Below are positions 40,253-48,120 of a stretch of DNA of 62,349 bases, piece after piece. Both the position numbers and the translations under genes were made by a program. The stretch's first letter is position 1, and each line of letters starts with the position of its first letter. The DNA is from an uncultured Oscillospiraceae bacterium (GTDB lineage Bacteria; Bacillota; Clostridia; Oscillospirales; Oscillospiraceae), in NCBI GenBank assembly GCA_910585155.1, contig CAJUEC010000012.1:1-62349 (forward strand). Direction: 5' to 3'. The notes beneath the pieces were generated by a model. That model did not search any database and had not been told where the DNA came from. It worked only from the letters and a program-made list of their open reading frames with translations.

Positions 40253-40280
40253 AGTATAGCAAAAAAGGGTTAAGAAGCAA
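40253..40280 (-). promoter_or_regulatory. sigma-A promoter of the BceAB-like operon
   Basis: Minus strand TTGCTT, 16-base spacer, TATACT. Confidence 0.65.
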
Positions 40281-40306
40281 GCGGGGAAATTTGAAAGATT
40301 CTCTTA

Positions 40307-40469
40307 AGAGCCTGTTTAATATCTCGAAGAATGCCGGCTGACGAGAGATTTTCTCGTCAGGCGAGGCGGGATTTTGCAGGAATAATTGTGTTTATTTCAA
40401 GAAATCCCAACGAAGCATGGCGGGAAAAGCTCCGGCAAATGGCGTTTTGAGAGATTTTAAACAGGCTCT
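40307..40469 (-). repeat. MITE-like palindromic element, copy 2 (163 bp)
   Basis: Terminal inverted repeats AGAGCCTGTTTAATATCTC and AGAGCCTGTTTAAAATCTC (inverted end) are flanked on both sides by TAA. On the minus strand the core reads TTGAAATAAACACAATTATT then CGCCTCGCCTGACGAG, the same arrangement as copies 1 and 3. It lies between the divergent BceA-like and acetyltransferase promoters in the 588-base gene-free gap 40047-40634. Confidence 0.8.
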
Positions 40470-40509
40470 AAGGAGCCTCTGCGCAGACTGTTCCTAGGGA
40501 ACTTGCCCC

Positions 40510-40538
40510 TTGTCACGGGCGGTGGGCGGTGCTACAAT
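40510..40538 (+). promoter_or_regulatory. sigma-A promoter of the acetyltransferase gene
   Basis: TTGTCA, 17-base spacer, TACAAT, about 95 bases before the ATG at 40635. Confidence 0.72.
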
Positions 40539-40587
40539 AGGGCGGAGCTGAGACAATGCCGCATGACAGGAAAAGGCCCGGTCAGAT

Positions 40588-40616
40588 GGTGAATTGAGGT
40601 TGTGAATACAGGTTCT
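40588..40616 (+). repeat. solo end of the MITE-like element (remnant)
   Basis: GGTGAATTGAGGTTGTGAAT then ACAGGTTCT, followed by TAA, matches the end of copy 3 (51015-51044, inverted) at nearly every base. No second end is present nearby, so this is a truncated fifth-of-an-element relic in the leader of the acetyltransferase gene. Confidence 0.75.
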
Positions 40617-40634
40617 AAATAAGGAGGTGATCGG

Positions 40635-41498
40635 ATGGGCAGGACAGTGAGGCCCTTTGCCGCCGGAGAGCTGGAGGAGCTCTCCCTTTTGGCCCAGCGG
40701 CTGAACGGGAGGCGGGAGAGCGGCTCCTCCTTCTGCTGCGCGAAGGCGGCGGACATCCGGCGGGATTTTGAGGAGACCATGGACAGCGGCTTTGCCTGCT
40801 GGGAGGGCGGGAGGCCGCTGGGGCTGATCAGCTGCTTCCCGGACAGGGAGAAGGGAAACGCCGACTGCTCCCTGCTGCTGGACGCCCGGGGGGAACGCTA
40901 CGGGGAACTTGCGGCGGAGCTGGTGGACGCCGCGCGGGAACGGCTGGGGCCGGGGATGGCCTGCACCTTCTTTTTCCCCAAGGAGAACGGGGACTGCCGC
41001 AATTTCCTGCGCAGCGCGGGGGCTCAGCGGCAGGTGAACGAGTATATCCTCCGCCTGGACCGGGAAGGCTGGGAGGCATGCCCCCCTCCGGGGGCGGAGC
41101 CCAGGCCCGTCCGGGAGGAGGAGCGGGACGCCTTTGCCGCCCTCTACGACAGCGTGTTCCCCGGCGCCTACGCCTCCGGGCGGGACATTCTGGCGGACCT
41201 GGGAAGGACGAGGTTTGTGTATGTGATCTCAGACGGGGCGGGGCTGGCGGCCTACGGAGTGCTGAAGCTCCAGGGCGGCGGGCAGGCCGCGGCGGAGATG
41301 CTGGGCGTCCGGGAGGGGGCCAGGCGGCGGGGCTATGGCCGGACCGTGCTGCACCATTTGGCGCAACAGGCCTTTTCCCAGTTTGGCGCGGAGCGGCTGG
41401 AGCTGGTGGTGGACGCGGACAACGAGAGCGCCCTGCGGCTCTATCTGGACACCGGGTTTCGCCTTCGGCAGGAGAACAACTGCTACATTCTGCGGTGA
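40635..41498 (+). CDS. tandem GNAT acetyltransferase
   Basis: A 287-residue protein with two GNAT-like halves. The N-terminal half (residues 1-140; WEGGRPLGLISCFPD) is degenerate and lacks a clear acetyl-CoA loop. The C-terminal half has EMLGVREGARRRGYGRTVLHHLAQQA as the pyrophosphate-binding motif and ELVVDADNESALRLYLDTGF as the final family motif. Tandem GNAT proteins often keep only one active domain. The ATG is preceded by AAGGAGGTGATC, an almost perfect anti-16S match. The substrate is unknown. Confidence 0.82.
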   Translation: MGRTVRPFAAGELEELSLLAQRLNGRRESGSSFCCAKAADIRRDFEETMDSGFACWEGGRPLGLISCFPDREKGNADCSLLLDARGERYGELAAELVDAARERLGPGMACTFFFPKENGDCRNFLRSAGAQRQVNEYILRLDREGWEACPPPGAEPRPVREEERDAFAALYDSVFPGAYASGRDILADLGRTRFVYVISDGAGLAAYGVLKLQGGGQAAAEMLGVREGARRRGYGRTVLHHLAQQAFSQFGAERLELVVDADNESALRLYLDTGFRLRQENNCYILR

Positions 41499-41550
41499 GT
41501 CAAGCGGGCCGCCGGGCAGGGAAATATTTTGTGAAATGGCCCCGGACCTC

Positions 41551-41579
41551 TTGCAATTTGGGGCAGGCTATGTTAAAAT
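41551..41579 (+). promoter_or_regulatory. sigma-A promoter of the alcohol dehydrogenase gene
   Basis: TTGCAA, 17-base spacer, TAAAAT, about 55 bases before the start codon. Confidence 0.8.
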
Positions 41580-41633
41580 GTTAACAGAGTTTGGGCGGAC
41601 AACATTGCCCAAATATAAATGGAGGTAATACAT

Positions 41634-42851
41634 ATGGCACGTTTTACTCTTCCCCGGGACCTGTACCACGGCAAGGGCGCGCTGGAGGCGCTGAAGTCCT
41701 TTGACGGCAAGCGGGCGATGATCTGTGTGGGCGGCGGCTCCATGAAGAAGTTCGGTTTCCTGGATCGGGCTGTGGAATATCTGAAGGAGGCCGGCATGGA
41801 GGTGGAGCTGTTCGAGGGCATCGAGCCCGACCCCTCCGTGGAGACCGTGATGAAGGGCGCGGACGCCATGCTGAAGTTCCAGCCTGACTGGATCATAGCC
41901 ATGGGCGGCGGCTCCCCCATCGACGCGGCCAAGGCCATGTGGATCAAGTACGAGTACCCCGACATCACCTTCGAGGAGATGTGCAAGGTGTTTGGCATCC
42001 CCGCCCTGCGGAAGAAGGCCCGCTTCTGCGCCATCTCCTCCACCTCCGGCACCGCCACCGAGGTGACCGCCTTCTCCATCATCACCGACTACCAGAAGGG
42101 GATCAAGTACCCCATCGCCGACTTTGAGATCACCCCCGACGTGGCCATCGTGGACCCGGAGCTGGCCGAGACCATGCCCAAGAAGCTGGTGGCCCACACC
42201 GGCATGGACGCCATCACCCACGCCGTCGAGGCCTATGTGTCCACCGCCAACTGCGACTACACCGACCCCCTGGCCCTCCACGCCATCAGGATGATCCAGA
42301 ACGACCTGGTGGACTCCTACAACGGCGACATGGCCAAGCGGGACGCCATGCACAACGCCCAGTGCCTGGCCGGAATGGCCTTCTCCAACGCCCTGCTGGG
42401 CATTGTCCACTCCATGGCCCATAAGACCGGCGCGGCCTTCGCCGACTACGGCGCCCACATCATCCATGGCGCGGCCAACGCCATGTACCTGCCCAAGGTC
42501 ATCGCCTTCAACGCCAAGGACGAGACCGCCGCCCAGCGGTACGGCCACATCGCCGACTTCATGGGCCTGGGCGGGGACACCGTGGAGGAGAAGGTGAAGC
42601 TGTTCATCGCCTACCTGCGCAAGATGAACGACGATCTGAACATCCCCCACTGCATCGGTAAGTACGGCCCGGACAGCTACCCCTGCGACCAGGGCTTTGT
42701 CCCTGAGGAGGTGTTCCTGGAGCGGCTCCACGACATCGCGGTCAACGCCCTGGGCGACGCCTGCACCGGCTCCAACCCCCGCCAGCCCTCCGTGGAGGAG
42801 ATGGAGAAGCTGCTCAAGTGCTGCTACTACGACACTGAGGTGGACTTCTAA
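41634..42851 (+). CDS. iron-containing alcohol dehydrogenase
   Basis: A 405-residue group III dehydrogenase. The NAD(P)-binding MGGGSPIDAAKAMW and SSTSGTATEVTAFS motifs are clear. Metal ligands lie in AHTGMDAITHAVEAY and GIVHSMAHKTGAAF plus a later His in DYGAHIIHGAANA. Members oxidise or reduce primary alcohols and aldehydes such as butanol, ethanol or propanediol; the MARFTLPRDLYHGKGALEAL start is like the clostridial butanol/lactaldehyde group. The start at 41634 has GGAGGTAATACAT upstream. Single gene with its own promoter and terminator, and with highly optimised C-ending codons, suggesting strong expression. Confidence 0.92.
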   Translation: MARFTLPRDLYHGKGALEALKSFDGKRAMICVGGGSMKKFGFLDRAVEYLKEAGMEVELFEGIEPDPSVETVMKGADAMLKFQPDWIIAMGGGSPIDAAKAMWIKYEYPDITFEEMCKVFGIPALRKKARFCAISSTSGTATEVTAFSIITDYQKGIKYPIADFEITPDVAIVDPELAETMPKKLVAHTGMDAITHAVEAYVSTANCDYTDPLALHAIRMIQNDLVDSYNGDMAKRDAMHNAQCLAGMAFSNALLGIVHSMAHKTGAAFADYGAHIIHGAANAMYLPKVIAFNAKDETAAQRYGHIADFMGLGGDTVEEKVKLFIAYLRKMNDDLNIPHCIGKYGPDSYPCDQGFVPEEVFLERLHDIAVNALGDACTGSNPRQPSVEEMEKLLKCCYYDTEVDF

Positions 42852-42870
42852 TTCCGCGCGAACCATTTCG

Positions 42871-42903
42871 GCCCCCGCCGGAGCTGCCGGCGGGGGCTTT
42901 TTT
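42871..42903 (+). terminator. intrinsic terminator of the alcohol dehydrogenase gene
   Basis: GCCCCCGCCGG pairs with CCGGCGGGGGC across a five-base loop and runs into six T residues. Confidence 0.95.
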
Positions 42904-42914
42904 GTGTTTTTATA

Positions 42915-42942
42915 TTGACAAGCGGCGGAAATATGATAAAAT
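42915..42942 (+). promoter_or_regulatory. sigma-A promoter of the alanyl T-box transcript
   Basis: TTGACA, 16-base spacer, TAAAAT, only 11 bases after the preceding terminator. Confidence 0.82.
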
Positions 42943-42949
42943 AAACCCG

Positions 42950-43160
42950 CTGTGACGAAGTCAAGTCCAAGCCGCCGCGCCAAAGCGAGAGGGGAGAGTG
43001 AAAGCCCTCGCGTCAGGTGGTTGGACGGGCCGCTCCTGAGCGCTCCCGGGACGACCGGGACGTGTGTCCGCGTTAAGGACGCAATGAGATGCGCCGCTTC
43101 GGCGTAAATCAGGGTGGTACCGCGGATTTTCCGCCCCTGGCTTTGGCTGGGGGCGGTTTT
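42950..43160 (+). promoter_or_regulatory. T-box leader, presumably tRNA-Ala-responsive
   Basis: The diagnostic antiterminator motif AGGGTGGTACCGCGG occupies 43111-43125, and an intrinsic terminator (CCGCCCCTGGC-TTTG-GCTGGGGGCGG-TTTT) follows at 43131-43160. The upstream 160 bases fold into several GC stems as in T-box stem I. Uncharged tRNA binding should favour antitermination and expression of the downstream genes. alaS is the second gene downstream, implying an alanine specifier codon, but I could not place the specifier loop with certainty. This accounts for most of the 334-base gap 42852-43185. Confidence 0.92.
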
Positions 43161-43185
43161 GTTGTGAGAGGGGGGAAAAGATACG

Positions 43186-43596
43186 ATGAAAAATTTTCAA
43201 AGCTACACCCCAGAAAAGTACAGCGATCCTGCTTTTGAGAAGGTGGAGGAGGGTATTTATCTGGGTCCAAACCCTTACAAAGAGATTGACGGGAGGGAGA
43301 AAATCTACGTCACCTCCTTGACATTTGAAATGGAGCCGGACAGCTACGGCGAGGAGGGCGGTTGCCCCCAGGATATTACGCAGGTTCCCTTTGAGGATAT
43401 CTTGGATGAGTTTTTTGTCTCTGTCACTGATTTTTTCGAGGAGCTGAATCAGCGCAGCGAGAGGACCTGCTACCAAGAGTTTGGTTCCGGCAATCTGGAG
43501 GACATCAAAAGACTGCGCGGACTGATCGGCAAACGGTTTTACGCCGTTCCCTATGAGGAGGACGGCAAAGAATACTACAAAGCAGTGATCGAATAA
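43186..43596 (+). CDS. small acidic protein of unknown function under T-box control
   Basis: A 136-residue acidic soluble protein beginning MKNFQSYTPEKYSDPAF, rich in Glu, Asp, Tyr and Phe, without membrane segments. I do not recognise the family. Its codon use is clearly less GC-biased than its neighbours (AAA, TTT, GAT and GTT codons are frequent), which suggests recent arrival. It lies between the T-box terminator and alaS and so should be expressed on alanine starvation with the synthetase. A GGGGGG-rich site precedes the ATG; alaS starts 28 bases after its stop with its own GGAGG. Confidence 0.7.
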   Translation: MKNFQSYTPEKYSDPAFEKVEEGIYLGPNPYKEIDGREKIYVTSLTFEMEPDSYGEEGGCPQDITQVPFEDILDEFFVSVTDFFEELNQRSERTCYQEFGSGNLEDIKRLRGLIGKRFYAVPYEEDGKEYYKAVIE

Positions 43597-43624
43597 AATT
43601 ATTATATACTTGGAGGTAATTCCC

Positions 43625-46351
43625 ATGTACGATCCCAAGCCCTACGGCCTGAACGAGCTGCGGGAGATGTTCCTGAAATTCTTCGAGACTAAGAAACACC
43701 TGCGCCTGCCCAGCTTCTCCCTGATCCCCCAGAACGACGCGTCCCTGCTGCTCATCAACTCGGGCATGGCCCCCATGAAGCCCTACTTCACTGGGGAGCA
43801 GGAGCCCCCCCGCCACCGGGTCACCACCTGCCAGAAGTGCATCCGCACCGGGGACATCGAGAACATCGGCCACACCGACCGCCACGGCACCTATTTTGAG
43901 ATGCTGGGCAATTTCTCCTTCGGCGACTACTTCAAAAAGGAGGCCATCCACTGGGCCTGGGAGTTCCTCACCTCCCCCGAGTGGGTGGGGCTGGACCCCA
44001 GCCGCCTGTACCCCTCCGTGTTCGCCGGGAACGAGACCACCCCCGCCGACGACGAGGCGTTCCGCATCTGGAACGAGGAGATCGGCATTCCGGCCGACCG
44101 GATCTTCAAGTTCGGCAAGGAGGACAACTTCTGGGAGCACGGCTCCGGTCCCTGCGGCCCCTGCTCCGAGATCTACTACGACCGGGGGGAGAAGTACGGC
44201 TGCGGCAAGCCCGGCTGCACCGTGGGCTGTGACTGCGACCGGTATATCGAGGTGTGGAACGTGGTGTTCTCCCAGTTCGACAACGACGGGGACAACCACT
44301 ACACCGAGCTGAAGCAGAAGAACATCGACACCGGCATGGGCCTGGAGCGGCTGGCCTGCGTGTGCCAGGGGGTGGGCTCCCTGTTCGACGTGGACACGGT
44401 GATGAACATCACCAACAAGGTGTCCGAGATCACCAACGCCCACTACGGCGAGACCAGGGAGAAGGACGTGTCCCTCCGGGTGATCACCGACCACATCCGC
44501 TCCGCCGTGTTCATGATCTGCGACGGCGTGCTGCCCTCCAACGAGGGCCGGGGCTATGTGCTGCGCCGCCTGCTCCGCCGGGCCGCCCGCCACGGCAAGC
44601 TGCTGGGGGTCAACGAGCCCTTCCTGTACCAGGTGTGCGACACCGTCATCCACGAGAACGGGGGCCACTACCCCGAGCTGCGGGAGCGGCAGGACTATAT
44701 CACCAAGGTGATCCGGGTGGAGGAGGAGAACTTCGCCAAGACCATCGACGGGGGCATCAAGATCTTCAGCGAGATGCTGGCGGGCCACAAGGAGAAGGGG
44801 GAAAAGATCTTCTCCGGCGCGGACGCCTTCAAGCTGTACGACACCTACGGCTTCCCCATGGACCTGACCCTGGAGATGGTGCAGGAGCAGGGGATGGAGC
44901 TGGATGGGGACGAGTTCAAAAAGCTCATGGAGGAGCAGCGCCAGCGGGCCCGGAAGGCCCGGGAGGCCCTGGGCGACCTGGGCTGGGCCGGGGTGGAGTT
45001 CGGCAAGGACGTGCCCGAGACGAAGTTTGTGGGCTATATCGAGACGGATGCAGACGAAAAGAGGTTAGAGGATGGTATCACTGCCAAGGTGGTGGCCCTG
45101 GTGGTGGAGAACGAGCTGGCCGAGGAGCTGATGCCCGGCGTGGAGGGCATTGTGGTGCTGGACAGGACCCCCTTCTACGCTGAGATGGGCGGACAGGTGG
45201 CCGACCACGGGGACATGACGGTAGACGGCTCCTTCGACCCCTTACAGCTTACGGAGGCGGTGTTTGAGGTCACCGACGTGCAGAAGAACAAGGGTGGAAA
45301 ATACATGCACTACGGGAAGATGACCGGGGGCGTATTGAAGGTGGGAGACACCGTGGGCGCCAAGATTAATCTGGAGCGCCGGAAGGCTATTATGCGTGCC
45401 CACTCCGCCACCCATCTGCTGGATGCCGCCCTGCGGGAGGTGCTGGGCGACCACGTCCACCAGGCGGGCTCCCTGGTGGAGCCGGACCGCCTGCGCTTCG
45501 ATTTCACCCACTTCAACGCCATGACCCCGGAGGAGCTGGCCCGGGTGAGCGCCATCGTCAACGACCAGATCCTCATGGGCAGCAGCGTCAACGTGGAGGA
45601 GCTGCCCATCGAGGAGGCCAAGAAAAAGGGTGCCATCGCCCTGTTTGGCGAGAAGTACGGCGACACCGTCCGGGTGGTGGACATGGGAGAGGGCTTCTCC
45701 GTGGAGTTCTGCGGCGGCACCCATCTGCCCAACACCGCCATGGCCGGGGCCTTCCGCATCAAAAGCGAGTTCTCCGTGGCCAGCGGCGTGCGCCGCATCG
45801 AGGCCACCACCGGACGGGAGACGCTGTCCTTCTTCGGCGAGGTGCAGGAGCGCATCAACCAGGCGGCGGCGGTGCTCAAGGCCAAGCCCGGCGAGCTGCG
45901 GGAGAAGGCGGAGGCCGTCATGGGCGAGCTTAGGAGCCTCCACCAGATGGTGGAGAAGTTCAAGGCCAGGGAGGCCGCCGGGGAGACCGACCGGATCCTG
46001 TTCGGCGCCCACGAGGTGGGCAGCCTGAAGGTGATCACCGCCACGGTGCCCGAGGCGGACGGCGCCCGCCTGCGCCAGATGGGCGACCTGCTCCGGGAGA
46101 AGGACGCCAACGTGGTGGCGGTGCTGGCCAGCGTCAACGACGGCAAGATCACTTTCCTGTGCGCCTGCGGCAAGGAGGCGGTGAAGCAGGGGGTCAAGGC
46201 CGGGGACATCATCAAGCAGGTGTGCGCCATCGCGGGCGGCTCCGGCGGCGGCAAGCCCGACTCCGCCATGGGCGGAGGAAAAGATGTTTTGATGCTGGAC
46301 AACGCGCTGGCTATGGTGGACAACGTGGTGGCCATGAAGCTGGGACTGTAA
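43625..46351 (+). CDS. alaS: alanyl-tRNA synthetase
   Basis: A 908-residue class IIc synthetase. The aminoacylation domain starts MYDPKPYGLNELREMFLKFF, with GEQEPPRHRVTTCQKC, HGTYFEMLGNFSFGDYFK (motif 2) and GMGLERLACVCQG (motif 3). A Cys-rich insert (YGCGKPGCTVGCDCDRY) is present, as in many clostridial enzymes. The editing domain has HSATHLLDAALREVL and, later, VEFCGGTHLPNTA. The C-terminal domain ends SGGGKPDSAMGGGK. It charges tRNA-Ala and deacylates mischarged Ser/Gly. The start at 43625 has GGAGGTAATTCCC upstream. It is under the T-box at 42950-43160. Confidence 0.97.
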   Translation: MYDPKPYGLNELREMFLKFFETKKHLRLPSFSLIPQNDASLLLINSGMAPMKPYFTGEQEPPRHRVTTCQKCIRTGDIENIGHTDRHGTYFEMLGNFSFGDYFKKEAIHWAWEFLTSPEWVGLDPSRLYPSVFAGNETTPADDEAFRIWNEEIGIPADRIFKFGKEDNFWEHGSGPCGPCSEIYYDRGEKYGCGKPGCTVGCDCDRYIEVWNVVFSQFDNDGDNHYTELKQKNIDTGMGLERLACVCQGVGSLFDVDTVMNITNKVSEITNAHYGETREKDVSLRVITDHIRSAVFMICDGVLPSNEGRGYVLRRLLRRAARHGKLLGVNEPFLYQVCDTVIHENGGHYPELRERQDYITKVIRVEEENFAKTIDGGIKIFSEMLAGHKEKGEKIFSGADAFKLYDTYGFPMDLTLEMVQEQGMELDGDEFKKLMEEQRQRARKAREALGDLGWAGVEFGKDVPETKFVGYIETDADEKRLEDGITAKVVALVVENELAEELMPGVEGIVVLDRTPFYAEMGGQVADHGDMTVDGSFDPLQLTEAVFEVTDVQKNKGGKYMHYGKMTGGVLKVGDTVGAKINLERRKAIMRAHSATHLLDAALREVLGDHVHQAGSLVEPDRLRFDFTHFNAMTPEELARVSAIVNDQILMGSSVNVEELPIEEAKKKGAIALFGEKYGDTVRVVDMGEGFSVEFCGGTHLPNTAMAGAFRIKSEFSVASGVRRIEATTGRETLSFFGEVQERINQAAAVLKAKPGELREKAEAVMGELRSLHQMVEKFKAREAAGETDRILFGAHEVGSLKVITATVPEADGARLRQMGDLLREKDANVVAVLASVNDGKITFLCACGKEAVKQGVKAGDIIKQVCAIAGGSGGGKPDSAMGGGKDVLMLDNALAMVDNVVAMKLGL

Positions 46352-46354
46352 GCC

Positions 46355-47146
46355 ATGACACGGGACGATTTGAGGCGCTTTCGGGCTCTGGATATCGATT
46401 TTGAGTCCATCGGGCTGCTCCAAAGCGGGGCGGAGGATTTCGCCTATTTCTGCACCCCGGCGGACGCGGAATTTGTGGGCCGCATCGGCTGTGACGGCGT
46501 CCACTTCATCCTCCTGCCGGGGGACGAGCGGGTGTTCTGCGTGGACCCGGCCATGGGGGAGGAGGGCAAGTACGTCCTCCCCGTGGGGAGCGACTTCCGG
46601 GAGTTCCTGTCCTTCGTGCTGTTCTGCCAGGACGCCAACCCCCTCTCCCAGATCTGGTGGATGGACGAGGCCAGGTTCCGGGAGTTCGCAGCCGAGGACG
46701 CCGCCGCCCGGGCGTCGGGGGATATGGCGGAGTATTTCGTCCGAAAGGACGCGGCCCTGGCCGTCATCGCCGGGGCGTTCGGGCTGGCCCCCGCCGACCC
46801 GTTCGACAAGGTCAAGGCCATGCAGGCGGCCTTTGACCCCGCCGGGCTGAGCTGGCCCGACGAGTATTACGACGTGCTGGGGCTGGAAAACCCCCGGCGC
46901 CCGGAAGAGACAGAGGTCATACAAGGCCAGGCGTTTGCTGAGGCCGTGTTCACTGTGGAAAAGGAGGACGCCATGCTGCCCCAGGACCCCTATATTCTGC
47001 TGAGTTTCATCAACACCAAGCTCCGAGACCAGTACCCCAGCCTGGACGCCCTGTGCGACGGGCTGGACGCGGACGGGGCGGAGCTGACCGAAAGACTGGC
47101 CGGGGCGGGGTACGCCTACGACCCGGAAGTCAACCAATTTAAATAA
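46355..47146 (+). CDS. uncharacterised protein with a C-terminal DUF4250 domain
   Basis: A 263-residue protein that starts three bases after alaS. Residues 1-205 (DFESIGLLQSGAEDFAYFCTP, GCDGVHFILLPGDERVFCVDP) resemble an uncharacterised Clostridia family with an SMI1/KNR4-like flavour. The final 57 residues, from MLPQDPYILLSFINTKLRD, match DUF4250, which is normally a free-standing small protein. A ribosome site (AAAAGGAGGACGCC) precedes an in-frame ATG at 46973, so the DUF4250 part could also be made separately. Whether this is a true fusion or two in-frame genes without a stop between them is unclear. Confidence 0.68.
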   Translation: MTRDDLRRFRALDIDFESIGLLQSGAEDFAYFCTPADAEFVGRIGCDGVHFILLPGDERVFCVDPAMGEEGKYVLPVGSDFREFLSFVLFCQDANPLSQIWWMDEARFREFAAEDAAARASGDMAEYFVRKDAALAVIAGAFGLAPADPFDKVKAMQAAFDPAGLSWPDEYYDVLGLENPRRPEETEVIQGQAFAEAVFTVEKEDAMLPQDPYILLSFINTKLRDQYPSLDALCDGLDADGAELTERLAGAGYAYDPEVNQFK

Positions 47147-47164
47147 TTGAAAGGAGCGCCCGCC

Positions 47165-47494
47165 ATGCTCATTGATTTTTCCGCCATGGAGCCCGCCGTG
47201 ATTTCCCACTTCCTGGACGGTGAGGGGGAGATTCACGCCAAAATGCAGGTGGATGAGCGCAACCGCATCCTCCACGGCGTTCTGCCCCCCGGCTCCACCA
47301 TCGGCTACCACACCCATGAGACCAGCAGCGAGATCATCTATATTCTGGCCGGCACGGGGAAGGTGAAATACGACGATGGGGAGGAGCGGCTGAAGGCAGG
47401 GGACTGCCACTACTGCCCCAAGGGCCACGGTCACTCCCTCATCAACAACAGTGAGGGCTCGCTGGAGTTCTTTGCCGTCGTTCCCAACCAGTGA
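47165..47494 (+). CDS. cupin-domain protein
   Basis: A 109-residue single cupin. GYHTHETSSEIIYILAGTGKV gives the two metal His and the Glu of cupin motif 1, and PKGHGHSLINNS the His of motif 2. Small cupins bind Mn, Fe or Ni and act as isomerases, dioxygenases or sensors. The ATG at 47165 follows AAAGGAGCGCC; an upstream TTG frame is ignored. It lies 18 bases after the DUF4250 fusion and 29 bases before the HIT gene, so these three are likely an extension of the alaS operon. Confidence 0.85.
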   Translation: MLIDFSAMEPAVISHFLDGEGEIHAKMQVDERNRILHGVLPPGSTIGYHTHETSSEIIYILAGTGKVKYDDGEERLKAGDCHYCPKGHGHSLINNSEGSLEFFAVVPNQ

Positions 47495-47523
47495 TGAAGC
47501 GAACAATAAAAGGAGGCTGACCC

Positions 47524-47883
47524 ATGTTCGATGTGCTGAATTACGACCCCAACTGCCTGTTCTGCAAAATCATCAGGGGGGAGATCCCCTCCAACAAGGT
47601 GTATGAAGACAATTTCTGCTACGCCTTTTATGACATCGACCCCCAGGCCCCCGTCCATTTCCTGGTCATCCCCAAGGCCCACATCGGCTCCTGCGGAGAA
47701 ATCAATGAGAGCAATTCCCTGGCGGTGAAACACTGCTTCGAGGCCATTGCCAAGGTGACGAGGGAGCTGGGCGTCACCGATTTCCGGGTGGTGTCCAACT
47801 GCGGGCCCCAGGCGGGGCAGTCGGTGCCCCACCTCCACTTCCATGTGCTGGCGGGCCGGGATATGACCTGGCCGCCGGGCTGA
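47524..47883 (+). CDS. HIT-family protein (HinT type)
   Basis: A 119-residue histidine-triad protein. CLFCKIIRGEIPSNKVYED is the N-terminal family signature, HFLVIPKAHIGS the middle, and PHLHFHVLAGR the catalytic histidine triad. HinT enzymes hydrolyse AMP-amine bonds, for example adenylated lysine or purine phosphoramidates. AAAGGAGG precedes the ATG. A hairpin begins three bases after the stop. Confidence 0.93.
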   Translation: MFDVLNYDPNCLFCKIIRGEIPSNKVYEDNFCYAFYDIDPQAPVHFLVIPKAHIGSCGEINESNSLAVKHCFEAIAKVTRELGVTDFRVVSNCGPQAGQSVPHLHFHVLAGRDMTWPPG

Positions 47884-47885
47884 GG

Positions 47886-48042
47886 CCGCCGGAAAAGACA
47901 GAGCCCGTTCCGGCGGATGGGCCGGCCCCGGCAGGCGCACATTCTGCCGGAGAACGCTTCTCATTTTTCCGCCTGCGGCGCGAGCGCTGCGGGATGTTTG
48001 CAAAGACTGGCCCGCACCCCGTTTGGGGTGCGGGCTTTCTTT
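47886..48042 (+). other. run of five hairpins ending in a terminator (possible structured RNA)
   Basis: Five consecutive stems: CCGCCGGAA/TTCCGGCGG (47886-47916), CCGGCAG/CTGCCGG (47928-47950), GAGAA/TTCTC (47950-47962), CCTGCGGCGC/GCGCTGCGGG (47972-47993) and GCCCGCACCCC-GTTT-GGGGTGCGGGC with CTTTCTTT (48010-48042). The last is a convincing intrinsic terminator for the alaS-HIT unit. The others may be a small RNA or a structured 3' end. No known RNA family is recognised and no gene lies in the gap 47884-48120. Confidence 0.55.
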
Positions 48043-48120
48043 AAGAAATATTTAGAAATCCTTTCGTATTTTTGCCAGTTGGCCGTGATATGCTCCATCA
48101 TACGAAAGGAGGCGGCAGCG

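Noticed and set aside
43131..43160. Stand-alone terminator of the alcohol dehydrogenase gene
   Set aside because: It belongs to the T-box (antiterminator motif just upstream); the dehydrogenase has its own terminator at 42871-42903.
45242..47506. 754-residue minus-strand open frame opposite alaS
   Set aside because: Antisense artefact with the same His/Gly/Val bias; alaS motifs are intact on the plus strand.
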